Below, one piece after another: positions 1-8,752 of a stretch of 64,000 nucleotides of DNA. Within the stretch, counting starts at the first letter, position 1. Every line of letters begins with the position of its first letter. The stretch is from Pelagovum sp. HNIBRBA483 (GTDB taxonomy: Bacteria > Pseudomonadota > Alphaproteobacteria > Rhodobacterales > Rhodobacteraceae). Location: positions 2,108,001 through 2,172,000 of the forward strand of contig NZ_CP162412.1 in the NCBI RefSeq assembly GCF_040931995.1. The letters run 5' to 3'. The translations under genes were made by a program, and so were the position numbers. The notes beneath the pieces are model-generated. The model ran no database searches. It was not told the DNA's origin and saw only the letters and a program-made list of their open reading frames with translations.

Positions 1-354
1 CATCTGGCAGATAAGGACTTCGACAAGTCGATGGATACCAACGTCAAGGCGACGGCGCGGCTGATCGCCTATGCCGCGCCGCTGATTGGCGAGAGCGGGC
101 GGGCGATCTTCTTTGACGATCCACGCGGCGGGCAGGCGTTTTTCGGCCATTACGGAAGCTCGAAAGCGGCGCAGGTTGCGCTGGCGCGCAGCTGGCAGGC
201 GGAAAGCGCCAAGACGGGGCCGCATGTGCGGATCTTGACACCGGAACCGATGCCGACGGCGGTGCGGGCGCGGTTCTTCCCCGGTGAAGCGCGTGATGAT
301 CTGGCCGATCCGCGCGATGAAGCGGCGCGGCTCTTGCCGCAAATCCTCGCCTAA
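1..354 (+). CDS. SDR family oxidoreductase, C-terminal part (5' end outside window)
   Basis: The reading frame is open from base 1 and ends in TAA at 352-354, so only about 117 C-terminal residues are present. The Asn-Val-Lys-Ala-Thr stretch near residue 14 and the Tyr-Gly-Ser-Ser-Lys motif (the SDR YxxxK catalytic pair) identify a short-chain dehydrogenase/reductase, an NAD(P)-dependent oxidoreductase. The substrate cannot be told. The segment where the catalytic Ser normally sits, about 13 residues before the Tyr, reads Phe-Phe-Asp-Asp-Pro with no Ser, so catalysis may be altered. The 3' end overlaps the end of the convergent LysR gene by 4 bases. Confidence 0.8.
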   Translation, partial: HLADKDFDKSMDTNVKATARLIAYAAPLIGESGRAIFFDDPRGGQAFFGHYGSSKAAQVALARSWQAESAKTGPHVRILTPEPMPTAVRARFFPGEARDDLADPRDEAARLLPQILA

Positions 355-1280
355 CTGCTTTCGATCTCGCGCATCTCTGACTGCGCCTGTGCGATGATCC
401 AATCGCGCACGGCTTCCGCCTGTGGAATGAGCGGCCGCGTCTTGGACCAGACGAGGTAGAAACCTGCGCCAGTGCGCCACGCCCATTCGGGCCGCGCGGC
501 GAGGAGGCCCTGCCGGATCAAGCCGCGGGTGACGTGCTGCCAACCGAAGGCGAAACCCTCCCCCGCGATGGCGGCTTGCAGGACCAGCGCGTAATCATTG
601 AGCCGCAAACCCGCGACCGGCTCGCGGTTGTGCACATCGTGATGGGCGAACCATTGCCGCCATGTGGGGCGCGCGCGGATCGGTTCTTCGAGGTGGATCA
701 AGCGCTCGTGGAGCAAGTTCGGCACGGAACGGAGGTTGCGGGCGGAGGCCATGACGAGGGGGCTGGCGATCGGGAAGATCACCTCATCCGCGATTTTGGC
801 GGCGTGCACGTCGGGCCAATCCCCCTGCCCCCGCCGGACGGCGAGGCTGATGTTCTCGGCGTCGATGTCCGGCTCGTGGTCGCTGGACTGGAGGCGGAGG
901 TCGATCTGGGGGTGATCGCGGTGCAGTTCCTGCAAGCGAGGCATCATCCAGTAATATGCAAAAGCGGATGACGCATTGAGCGTGACGTGATCGCTGCGCC
1001 CGTATTGCCGGACCTGCCGCACCGAACGGAGCACATCCTCGAACGCGCGGGTGACATCGGCGTGGAGGCGGCGGCCTGCATCGGTCAGCGTGACCTTGCG
1101 ATGCGTTCGGTTGAACAGAAGAACGCCCATTGCCTCCTCCAACTGGCGGATCGCGGCGCTGACGGCGGGTTGCTGTACATTCAACTCTTGCGCTGCAGCG
1201 GTGAAGGAACCGAGCCTTCCTGCGGCTTCAAAGACGCTCAAGTGGCGCGGCGAGGGGAGGATTTTCCAAAGCTCTTGCAT
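351..1280 (-). CDS. LysR family transcriptional regulator (GcvA-like)
   Basis: A 309-residue protein of normal LysR length. Residues about 12-70 form the winged helix-turn-helix (LSVFEAAGRLGSFTAAAQEL then QPAVSAAIRQLE, ending LFNRTHRKVTLTDAGR). The remainder is the periplasmic-binding-like effector domain. The PSPRHLSVFEAA opening resembles GcvA-type members. It is divergent from the MttB-like gene at 1364 with an 83-base gap, the usual arrangement for a LysR protein controlling its neighbour, so regulation of the mttB/dmgdh pair is likely by inference. No strong Shine-Dalgarno is visible before the ATG at 1280. Ligand unknown. Confidence 0.9.
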   Translation of the reverse strand: MQELWKILPSPRHLSVFEAAGRLGSFTAAAQELNVQQPAVSAAIRQLEEAMGVLLFNRTHRKVTLTDAGRRLHADVTRAFEDVLRSVRQVRQYGRSDHVTLNASSAFAYYWMMPRLQELHRDHPQIDLRLQSSDHEPDIDAENISLAVRRGQGDWPDVHAAKIADEVIFPIASPLVMASARNLRSVPNLLHERLIHLEEPIRARPTWRQWFAHHDVHNREPVAGLRLNDYALVLQAAIAGEGFAFGWQHVTRGLIRQGLLAARPEWAWRTGAGFYLVWSKTRPLIPQAEAVRDWIIAQAQSEMREIESS

Positions 1281-1363
1281 AACTGAGGATTATCCAAAGC
1301 ATCGGAATTTTCAAGCGTCACAAGCATCTGTCGCCGCATTACCATCACGCGAGAGCTTTCAGG

Positions 1364-2893
1364 ATGATCCCCATGGCCAGACGCGCCCGCCCGAACCGAT
1401 CACATTCCACCGCGCTCGGTGCGGCGCCACCGTCACCCCATATCCGCCGTACCTTGCCCTTCTTTGATGTGCTTGACGACGAGCAGATCGAGAAGCTGGA
1501 ACGGCAGGTGGACTGGCTTTTAGAAAATGTGGGCATCGCCTTCCGTGACGACCCTGAAGCACTGGAGGTCTGGCAGCAGGCCGGAATTACGCCGGATGGC
1601 GACCGAATCCGCGCTGATGCGAAATGGATCCGTGCGCTCTGCGCCAAAGCGCCGCGCCATTTCATCCAACACGCCCGCAACCCCGACCGCAGCGTGGTGA
1701 TCGGGGATGGAAATCAGGTTTTCGCGCCGATCTATGGTGCGCCGTTTGTGCGCGATCTGGAAAATGGCCGCCGCTACGGAACGATGGCCGACCTCGAAAA
1801 CCTGATCAAGCTTTCCTACCTGCACCCGAACCTGCACCACACGGGGCTAGTGATCGTCGAGCCATGTGATGTGGCGGTGAGCCATCGGCATCTGGACATG
1901 CTGTTCCTGCACATGACGTGCTCGGACAAGCCGCATCTGGGCGCTATCACGGAAATGAGCCGCGCGGAGGACAGCGTGGCGATGGCGGAAATCCTGCACG
2001 GCGCCGACGGGTTAGAGGAGCGCTGCGTGATCATGGGTAACGTCAATACCAACTCACCCCTGTTGGTGGATAAGGTGGTGACGCAAGCGATCCGCGCCTA
2101 TTGCGGGCGGGGTCAAGGGATCGTGGTGGTTCCGTTCATCCTCTCAGGTGCGATGGGGCCGGTTTCCACTGCTGCGAGCGTGGCGCAAGCGATGGCGGAA
2201 GCGATGATCTGCTGTGCTTTTGCGCAGCTCGTGCGGCCGGGTGCGCCGTTTGTACTGGGGAACTTCCTCTCATCCATGTCGCTCAAATCGGGCGCACCGA
2301 CCTTTGGCATGCCGGAGCCGGTGATCTCGAACTACGCGATCGGGCAACTTGCGCGGCGGGCGGGCCTGCCCTTGCGCTGTGGTGGCTCGCTCACGGCCTC
2401 GAAAATTGAGGATGCGCAGGCGGCCTATGAAAGCGCGGATTCGATGCATTCCACCATGTTGGCGGGTGCGAATTTCGTCCTGCATGCGGCGGGGTGGCTG
2501 GAGGGGGGCCTTTGCACCGGATACGAAAAGCTGATCATGGATGCGGACAGGCTGGGCAGCTACCAAAAGGTGCTCGCGCAGGGGTTGGATTGCAGCGATG
2601 AGGCGATGGCGCGGGATGCCTATGATGAGGTCGCGCCGGGTGGGCATTTCCTTGGCTCCGGCCATACGATGCGCAATTATCAAACCGCTTTTTATGAGCC
2701 TGCACTGAGCAACAGCGAAAACGTGGAAAGCTGGGAGGAAGCCGGCAGCGCCGATATGCGGATGCGGGCCAATAAACGCTGGAAGGACATGCTGGCCGCT
2801 TATGAAGCGCCGCCAATAGACCCCGCGGCCAAGGAAGCGCTGGCGGCTTATGTGGCCAAGCGCAAGGAAGAAATCCCCGAAGCCTGGTACTAG
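1364..2893 (+). CDS. Trimethylamine methyltransferase (MttB) superfamily protein, non-pyrrolysine
   Basis: A 509-residue protein with the MttB-type TIM-barrel signature (for example TCSDKPHLGAIT, GNVNTNSPLL, and the segment around LGNFLSSMSLKSGAPTFGMPEP). Family members move a methyl group from quaternary or tertiary amines (trimethylamine with pyrrolysine; glycine betaine, carnitine or proline betaine in non-Pyl homologues) to a corrinoid protein. No in-frame amber codon interrupts the gene; TAG at 2891-2893 is simply the stop. It lies 27 bases before a dimethylglycine-dehydrogenase-like gene, so the substrate is probably an N-methylated glycine or related betaine. No corrinoid protein is encoded nearby. 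An ATG at 1373 with AGGATG upstream is an alternative start. Confidence 0.85.
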   Translation: MIPMARRARPNRSHSTALGAAPPSPHIRRTLPFFDVLDDEQIEKLERQVDWLLENVGIAFRDDPEALEVWQQAGITPDGDRIRADAKWIRALCAKAPRHFIQHARNPDRSVVIGDGNQVFAPIYGAPFVRDLENGRRYGTMADLENLIKLSYLHPNLHHTGLVIVEPCDVAVSHRHLDMLFLHMTCSDKPHLGAITEMSRAEDSVAMAEILHGADGLEERCVIMGNVNTNSPLLVDKVVTQAIRAYCGRGQGIVVVPFILSGAMGPVSTAASVAQAMAEAMICCAFAQLVRPGAPFVLGNFLSSMSLKSGAPTFGMPEPVISNYAIGQLARRAGLPLRCGGSLTASKIEDAQAAYESADSMHSTMLAGANFVLHAAGWLEGGLCTGYEKLIMDADRLGSYQKVLAQGLDCSDEAMARDAYDEVAPGGHFLGSGHTMRNYQTAFYEPALSNSENVESWEEAGSADMRMRANKRWKDMLAAYEAPPIDPAAKEALAAYVAKRKEEIPEAWY

Positions 2894-2920
2894 GCCGGAA
2901 ACCCAAAGAGGGAGGAAAAC

Positions 2921-5389
2921 ATGCCCGAGATACAAAAAGAGGTCGAAACTGGCGGCAAGGCGCTGCCCTCTCATGCGAAGGTGGTGGTGATCGGCGGTGG
3001 CGTTGTCGGCTGCTCGATCCTGTTCCATCTGGCGAAGTTCGGCTGGAAGGATGTTGTGCTGCTGGAACGTGATGAGCTGACATCCGGCTCCAGCTGGCAC
3101 GCGGCGGGGCAGATCCACACGATCAGTTCCGACCCGAATATCAGCCGCCTACAGGGCTATACGATCGACCTTTACAAAGAGATCGAGGAGACATCGGGCC
3201 ATTCCGTCGGCCTGCATATGACCGGCGGGTTCTACGCGGCATCGACGAAGGAGTGGTATGATTACCTGAAGCGCGAGCGCTCGAAGGCGCGGTATATGGG
3301 GCTCAATCAAGAATTCATCAGCCCCAAGGAGCTGGCTGAGCGGCACCCGCTGATCGACCCGAAGCACTATTACGCCGCGCTGTGGGATGATCAGGACGGC
3401 GATCTCGACCCCTCTGGCGCGACATATGCTTTTGCCAAATCGGCGCGGGTGCATGGGGCGCAATATTTCACCCATTGCGGGGTCACGGCGATGACCCAGC
3501 GGCCGGACGGCTCGTGGGATTTGACCACACCGAAGGGCGTGATCAATGCCGAGCAGGTGGTGAACTGCGGCGGGCTTTGGGCGCGTGAGGTCGGCCATAT
3601 GTCCGGCATTCACCTGCCGGTGCAGCCGATGGAGCACCATTACCTGATCACCGAGGCGATCCCGCTGATCAAGGAGCGGATGGAGAGCATGGGCGAGGCA
3701 GGCCGCCTGCCCGCTGGTATTGATTACGAGGCGAATATCTACTTCCGGCAAGAGCGGCAGGGGATGCTGCTGGGCACTTATGAGCCGAAATCGACGCCGT
3801 GGAAGGTCGACGGTACACCTTGGGACTTTGGCCATGAGTTGTTGCAACCGGATCTGGACCGGATCGCGGACCGGCTGGAGATGTCCTTTGAGCGCATACC
3901 GACCATCGGCGAGGCGGGGATCAAGGATATGATCAACGGGCCATTCACCTTTGGCCCTGATGGCAACCCGATGATCGGCCCCGTTCCGGGGATGCGGAAC
4001 TACTGGGTCGCGGTGGGTGTCATGGCGGGCTTCTGCCAAGGCGGCGGCGTGGGCCTGACCATGGCAGAATGGATGATCGACGGGGAACCGTCGATTGACG
4101 TCTGGGCGATGGATGTGGCTCGTTTTGGTGAGTTTGCGACGCCGGACTGGGGGACGGTGAAATCATCCGAAAACTACGAGCGGCGCTTCGTGATGACTTT
4201 CCCCAACGAAACGCTGCCCAAGGGCCGGATGCAGAAAACCACCGCGCTCTATGACCGATTGGTGGCGAAAGGCGCGCGGATGGGTCAGGGCTTTGGCCTT
4301 GAAAACGCGCTGTGGTTTGCCGACGGGCCCGAAGATGCCCATGAGGAGCCGACCTTTGAGCGCAACCGGAGCCACGATTACGTTGCGCGGGAGGTGAAGG
4401 CGGTACAGGAAGCCGTGGGCGGGATCGAGATCGCCAACTTTGCCAAGCATGAGTTCAAAGGCGCGGGCGCGCGGGCCTATCTGGACCGGACGCTGGCGGG
4501 CTATGTGCCAAAACCCGGGCGGCTGACGCTGACACCGATGCTGACGCCGAAGGGGCGGCTCTATGGTGATTTGACGGTGGCGTGTTTGGCAGAGGATCAT
4601 TTCATCCTCTTCGGCTCAGGCGCGATGCAGGAGGCGCACCGGCGTTGGTTCGAAAAAGACCTGCCGGATGATGTGCGCTATCGGAACGTCAGCGATGATT
4701 GGCACGGGATCGCGCTCTCTGGCCCGAAATCGCGGGCGCTGCTGCAACGGCTGATGCGGGAGGATGTCTCTGCCGAGGCGTTCAAGTTCCGCGACCTGCG
4801 GCAGACATTCGTCGCAGGCGTGCCGGTAATTTTGAACCGGATCAGCTTTTCCGGTGAGTTGGGTTACGAGATCTATTGCAAACCGCAATACCTGTTGCGG
4901 CTTGCAGAGGCGATCGAGGAAGCGGGTGCTGATCTGGGCTACCGCTGGTACGGGGCGCGGGCGCTGATGTCGATGCGGCTGGAGAAGTGCTGGGGCGCGT
5001 GGACGCTGGAATTTCGCCCCGACTTCAACGCGGTTGAGAGCGGCATGGATGCGTTCATTAACTGGAAGAAGGACTTCGTTGGCAAGGAAGCGACAGAAGC
5101 CCTCCGTGCAGAAGGCCCTGCCCGCAAGCTGGTGACGCTGACCATCGACGTGGAAGGCATCGACGTATCCGCCGATGAAGCGATCCTGAAAGATGGCGCG
5201 GCGGTGGGCTATGTCTCCTCCGGCGGCTATGCGCACAGGGTCGGGAAATCCATGGCGATGGGCTATGTCGCGGCGGAACATGCGACAGCAGGAACGAAGC
5301 TACAGGTGGAAATCCTTGGTGAGATGTATGGCGCCGAGGTGCTCGCTGGCCCGCTTTATGATGCGAATGGCGGGTTGATGCGCGGGTAG
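2921..5389 (+). CDS. Dimethylglycine/sarcosine dehydrogenase-like flavoprotein (FAD oxidoreductase fused to GcvT-type domain)
   Basis: An 822-residue two-part enzyme. The N-terminal DAO-type FAD domain has the dinucleotide motif VVVIGGGVVG near residues 21-30 and the SSWHAAG motif, whose His60 corresponds to the covalently flavinylated His of mammalian dimethylglycine and sarcosine dehydrogenases. Roughly residues 430-815 form the aminomethyltransferase (GcvT-like) folate domain. The family oxidatively demethylates N-methylglycines and passes the one-carbon unit to tetrahydrofolate. Length matches DMGDH/SARDH. A good ribosome site (GAGGGAGGA) precedes the ATG. It is cotranscribed with the MttB-like gene and ends just before a strong terminator. 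Exact substrate is not determinable from sequence. Confidence 0.88.
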   Translation: MPEIQKEVETGGKALPSHAKVVVIGGGVVGCSILFHLAKFGWKDVVLLERDELTSGSSWHAAGQIHTISSDPNISRLQGYTIDLYKEIEETSGHSVGLHMTGGFYAASTKEWYDYLKRERSKARYMGLNQEFISPKELAERHPLIDPKHYYAALWDDQDGDLDPSGATYAFAKSARVHGAQYFTHCGVTAMTQRPDGSWDLTTPKGVINAEQVVNCGGLWAREVGHMSGIHLPVQPMEHHYLITEAIPLIKERMESMGEAGRLPAGIDYEANIYFRQERQGMLLGTYEPKSTPWKVDGTPWDFGHELLQPDLDRIADRLEMSFERIPTIGEAGIKDMINGPFTFGPDGNPMIGPVPGMRNYWVAVGVMAGFCQGGGVGLTMAEWMIDGEPSIDVWAMDVARFGEFATPDWGTVKSSENYERRFVMTFPNETLPKGRMQKTTALYDRLVAKGARMGQGFGLENALWFADGPEDAHEEPTFERNRSHDYVAREVKAVQEAVGGIEIANFAKHEFKGAGARAYLDRTLAGYVPKPGRLTLTPMLTPKGRLYGDLTVACLAEDHFILFGSGAMQEAHRRWFEKDLPDDVRYRNVSDDWHGIALSGPKSRALLQRLMREDVSAEAFKFRDLRQTFVAGVPVILNRISFSGELGYEIYCKPQYLLRLAEAIEEAGADLGYRWYGARALMSMRLEKCWGAWTLEFRPDFNAVESGMDAFINWKKDFVGKEATEALRAEGPARKLVTLTIDVEGIDVSADEAILKDGAAVGYVSSGGYAHRVGKSMAMGYVAAEHATAGTKLQVEILGEMYGAEVLAGPLYDANGGLMRG

Positions 5390-5396
5390 ATCACAT

Positions 5397-5410
5397 TGCA
5401 ATCGGTTGCA
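5397..5410 (+). promoter_or_regulatory. LacI-type operator before the lacI gene
   Basis: TGCAA-TCGG-TTGCA is an inverted repeat with a central CG, the usual shape of a LacI/GalR operator. A second inverted repeat, TTGCAC-TTTTTC-GTGCAA, overlaps it at 5406-5423. The site resembles that at 8753-8768, so autoregulation by the LacI protein encoded at 5462 is inferred. Confidence 0.6.
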
Positions 5411-5430
5411 CTTTTTCGTGCAATATGAGA

Positions 5431-5460
5431 GGCTCCCCGTGCAAATCGGGGAGCCTTTTT
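5431..5460 (+). terminator. Rho-independent terminator after the dehydrogenase gene
   Basis: A perfect 9-bp stem (GGCTCCCCG / CGGGGAGCC) with a 7-base loop is followed directly by T5. It ends one base before the lacI start codon, so the GGGGAG of its 3' arm is also the only plausible Shine-Dalgarno for lacI. Confidence 0.85.
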
Positions 5461-5461
5461 C

Positions 5462-6463
5462 ATGCGGGTGACATTACGGGAAGTGGCAGAGAAAGCGGGC
5501 GTTTCGCGCTCCGCCGTGTCGCGGACCTTTACCGAGGGGGCTTCTGTCTCCCCCAAGACCCGCGCGAAGGTGATGAAGGCGGCGGAGGCGCTCGGCTATC
5601 AACCCAATGCGCTGGCCTCATCGCTGACCACGGGGCGGACAAAGCTGATCGGACTGATCTCTAACAACTTCAAGAACCCGTTCTTCCTCGAAGTGTTCGA
5701 CCTGTTCACCCGTGGGCTACAAGAGGCCGGATTGCGACCGCTGCTCGTCAATCTCACTGATGAAACAGACCCCGAACAATCGCTGCGGATGTTGCGGCAA
5801 TATTCGGTGGATGCGGTGATTGTTGCCTCCTCGACGCTGCCGACCTCATTCGCTACGGCCTTTCGCGTCGCAGGGGTGCCGGTGCTGCACTGCTTTGCCC
5901 GCGCCAGTGACAACCCCGATGTCCATGTTGTAGGGATCAACAACGTCGCGGCGGGGCGGCTGGCGGCGCGGGAGATGAAGGCACGCGGCTACAGCAAGGT
6001 GGGTTTCTTGGGCGGGCCGGATAGCGCCACCTCCACCCAAGACCGCCTGCAAGGATTTGCGCAGGAAGCACAAGCGCAGGGGATGCAGGTCACGGCCACA
6101 CATGCGCGCAGCTACAGCTTTGCGGCGGGGCGCGCGGCGATGCTGTCTCTGTTAAAGCACACGCCTGCGGAGGCATATTTTTGCGGCGATGACGTGATCT
6201 CGATCGGTGCGCTATCTGCACTGCGGGACAGCGGCTTGCGCGTGCCGGAGGATATTGGCCTGCTTGGGGTCAACGATATGGAGATGGCGGGCTGGAACGG
6301 CATCGACCTGACAACGATCCGGCAACCGGTGAAGCAGATCGTGGAGGCGGCGATCGCGCAATTGGGGCTGCTGCTGGAAGATCCGCAGCGACCGCCCGAG
6401 GCGCGGCTTTTTAGCTGCGAGGTGGTCGAACGGGCAACGCTCAGGCCGCCCGTTCAGGAATGA
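5462..6463 (+). CDS. LacI family transcriptional regulator
   Basis: A 333-residue protein. The N-terminal LacI helix-turn-helix occupies residues 2-22 (VTLREVAEKAGVSRSAVSRTF) with hinge helix near residues 45-55 (YQPNALASSL). A periplasmic-binding-protein-like sugar-sensing domain follows (GLISNNFKNPFFLEVF, then GVNDMEMAGWNGIDLTTIRQP near the end). It stops one base before the end of the convergent Gfo/Idh gene. LacI-type operators lie upstream of this gene and in the divergent promoter at 8735-8817, so it most likely represses the adjoining sugar/inositol genes. Effector unknown. Confidence 0.92.
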   Translation: MRVTLREVAEKAGVSRSAVSRTFTEGASVSPKTRAKVMKAAEALGYQPNALASSLTTGRTKLIGLISNNFKNPFFLEVFDLFTRGLQEAGLRPLLVNLTDETDPEQSLRMLRQYSVDAVIVASSTLPTSFATAFRVAGVPVLHCFARASDNPDVHVVGINNVAAGRLAAREMKARGYSKVGFLGGPDSATSTQDRLQGFAQEAQAQGMQVTATHARSYSFAAGRAAMLSLLKHTPAEAYFCGDDVISIGALSALRDSGLRVPEDIGLLGVNDMEMAGWNGIDLTTIRQPVKQIVEAAIAQLGLLLEDPQRPPEARLFSCEVVERATLRPPVQE

Positions 6464-7621
6464 TCAGCGGAACATTGGCGGGCGGGCATCGACCCAAGCG
6501 CCTTGCTTTTTGGAGCTGTCGACAGCGGCATGGACGGCTGCCATAGAGCGCAAGCCATCCTCTGCCTTGGGGAAGAGATTGGCGGCAGGATCCATCGCGC
6601 GGCCTTCCTTTTCTGCGTTAATAGCTTCCGCCAAGTCATTGTAAATATTTGCAAAAGCAAGTGGCATGCCCTCGGCATGACCCATCGTGACACGGCTTGC
6701 GCGGTCGGCCTCGGGGGAAAGGCCCGCTTCGCCGCGCTCGATGATCTGGTTGCGGCCTGCAACTGGGGTCCAGATCAGCTGGTTGGGCTGTTCCTGCGCC
6801 CAGCGAACGCCGCCTTTGGAGCCGAAAACCTGCAAGGTCAGGCCATGCATCCGGCCAACAGCAATCGAAGACGTCCACAAACGGCCCGCAGCGCCACCGT
6901 CGAAGCGCAGGTTAACCATCGCATCATCTTCGAGCGTGCGGCCTTCGATGGTTGCGACAAAATCTGAAGAAAGGGTCGTAACCTCCTGCCCCAAAACGAA
7001 ACTTGCCATATGCAGCGCATGGATACCGCAATCCGCGAACTGGGCGGAGACGCCCGCCTGGGCGGGATCATAGCGCCAGCGGACGCGGGGGTTATCCATG
7101 TCAGCGGCATTGGCGTGATGGCCGTGGGAGAACTCAGCCATGACCATGCGGATATCGCCCAGATCACCGCGCGCCACCATCGCTCGCATGTGCCGCACCA
7201 GCGAGTAGCCGCTATAGCCGTAGTTGACCGCGCAGATGCGGTCCGTCGCGCGGGAAATGCGGACGATTTCTTCGCCTTCCTCGACGGTCATTGTCATCGG
7301 TTTTTCGCAGAGCACATGGAAACCTGCCTCAAGGAACGCCTTGGTGATCTCGAAATGCGTGGCATTGGGGGTGGCGACCGTCACCAGATCAATCCGGTCG
7401 TCGCGGTTACGCTCACCTTCGAGCATTTCGCGCCAGTCGCCATAGGCGCGGTCGGCGGCGATGCCGAGCCGCTGGGCATAGGCGCGGCCTGCTTCAGGAT
7501 TGGCGTCTAAAGCACCGGCTTCAAAGGAGAAATACCCATCAAGACCAGCGCCAAGACGGTGTGCTGGACCAATCTGGCTGCCTTCACCGCCGCCGATCAT
7601 GCCCCATTTGAGTTTCTTCAT
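6464..7621 (-). CDS. Gfo/Idh/MocA family NAD(P)-dependent oxidoreductase (first)
   Basis: A 385-residue protein. A Rossmann fold near the N-terminus (WGMIGGGEGSQIG) and the family signature Cys-Glu-Lys-Pro near residues 105-108 hold the catalytic Lys. The C-terminal alpha/beta domain is of normal length. The family includes myo-inositol 2-dehydrogenase, scyllo-inositol dehydrogenase and other sugar dehydrogenases; sequence alone does not choose among them. It is the second gene of a two-gene operon, 9 bases after its upstream paralogue, with GAGGGAT as ribosome site. The neighbouring IolB and PfkB genes favour an inositol or inositol-like substrate. Confidence 0.88.
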   Translation of the reverse strand: MKKLKWGMIGGGEGSQIGPAHRLGAGLDGYFSFEAGALDANPEAGRAYAQRLGIAADRAYGDWREMLEGERNRDDRIDLVTVATPNATHFEITKAFLEAGFHVLCEKPMTMTVEEGEEIVRISRATDRICAVNYGYSGYSLVRHMRAMVARGDLGDIRMVMAEFSHGHHANAADMDNPRVRWRYDPAQAGVSAQFADCGIHALHMASFVLGQEVTTLSSDFVATIEGRTLEDDAMVNLRFDGGAAGRLWTSSIAVGRMHGLTLQVFGSKGGVRWAQEQPNQLIWTPVAGRNQIIERGEAGLSPEADRASRVTMGHAEGMPLAFANIYNDLAEAINAEKEGRAMDPAANLFPKAEDGLRSMAAVHAAVDSSKKQGAWVDARPPMFR

Positions 7622-7630
7622 TTTGATCCC

Positions 7631-8734
7631 TCAGATTTCAGAAACGTTGACCCACCGGCGCCCGCTTTCAGAGGCGCGCGCAGCGGCGATGATACGATTG
7701 ACCTCGTGCCCCTCACGGAAGGTCGGCCAGACCGGTTCGCCAGTATGGATCGCTGTGAGGAAGTCTTTGGCCTCGATTATGATGGTGTCATTATAGCCGG
7801 TGCCATGCCCCGGCCCCTGACAGAACGGCGCGTAATCGGGGTGCGCGGGGCCGGTAAGGATTTTGCGGTAGCCGCGCTCTGCCTCTGGTCCGTCAGCGAG
7901 GTATAGCTCGAGCGCGTTCTGGTCCTCCTGATTGAAGCGCAGTGCGCCTTTGGTGCCGACAACCTCGTAAATATAGCCCATCTTGCGGCCGTGATGGGTG
8001 CGGCTGAAGTAAAGGTGGCCCTGCACGCCGCTCTCGAAAGTGACGAGCATTTGTGCCTGATCGTCGTTCTTCACCGCGACGCCGCCGCGCTGCGCATGGA
8101 CCGTTTTGCGGTCGGCCATGACCTCGGCAATTGGGCCGAGAAGCGCGCGGGCCGCATTGACCATGTGCGGCGCGAGATCACCCAAGCAACCTGCGGCCTC
8201 CGTCTCTGTCCGCCAGTTGGCGGGGGCTGCAGGATCGGCGAGGAAATCCTCGGAATGTTCGCCACGGAACCATGTGACATCGCCAATCAACCCATCCGCG
8301 ATCAGCTTGCGGGCATATTGGGAGGCGGGTGTGCGGATGTAGTTGAACCCGACCATGTTGGCGACGCCTGATTTCTCGGCGGCGGCGACCATTGCGGCGC
8401 TGTCTTCGAGGCTTTCGCCCAAGGGCTTTTCGCAGAGCACATGCTTGCCGTGCTCGATTGCGGCAAAGGCTATCTCGCGGTGGGTGGCTTGCGGGCTGGC
8501 GATGACAACGGCCTCGACGGCCGGATCAGCGACGAGTTCACGCCAATCGGCGGTGCCGCGCTTGAAGCCGTAGGCGTGACGGTATTTCTCGGCCGATTGC
8601 GGAGAGGTGGCGGCGATCATTTCGAGCCGTGGGCGCAGGGGTGTGTCAAAAACAGCCGCCACGGAGGCCATCGCCACCGAATGGGCTTTTCCCATGTAAC
8701 CACCGCCGATGATACCGATGCCGATGTCCGCCAT
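7631..8734 (-). CDS. Gfo/Idh/MocA family NAD(P)-dependent oxidoreductase (second)
   Basis: A 367-residue paralogue of the downstream gene. It has an N-terminal GIGIIGGGYMGKAH nucleotide-binding motif and the CEKP signature near residues 101-104. The C-terminal substrate domain contains GDLAPHMVNAARAL, where family members carry a conserved His-containing active-site segment (D-x-x-x-H). GGAGGAG stands 4 bases before the ATG. It is divergent from the kinase-iolB-aldolase operon across a LacI-type operator. It probably oxidises a cyclitol or sugar in the same pathway; exact substrate unknown. Confidence 0.88.
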   Translation of the reverse strand: MADIGIGIIGGGYMGKAHSVAMASVAAVFDTPLRPRLEMIAATSPQSAEKYRHAYGFKRGTADWRELVADPAVEAVVIASPQATHREIAFAAIEHGKHVLCEKPLGESLEDSAAMVAAAEKSGVANMVGFNYIRTPASQYARKLIADGLIGDVTWFRGEHSEDFLADPAAPANWRTETEAAGCLGDLAPHMVNAARALLGPIAEVMADRKTVHAQRGGVAVKNDDQAQMLVTFESGVQGHLYFSRTHHGRKMGYIYEVVGTKGALRFNQEDQNALELYLADGPEAERGYRKILTGPAHPDYAPFCQGPGHGTGYNDTIIIEAKDFLTAIHTGEPVWPTFREGHEVNRIIAAARASESGRRWVNVSEI

Positions 8735-8752
8735 TTTCTCCTCCCAAGTGTA

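Noticed and set aside
2891-2893. TAG stop of the MttB-like gene read as pyrrolysine
   Set aside because: The Pyl codon of MttB is internal, well before the C-terminus; here the frame is already full length, a ribosome site follows at once, and no pyl genes are seen.
2270-3118. A 282-codon minus-strand frame spanning the MttB-DMGDH junction
   Set aside because: Antisense to two well supported genes and no recognisable protein family.
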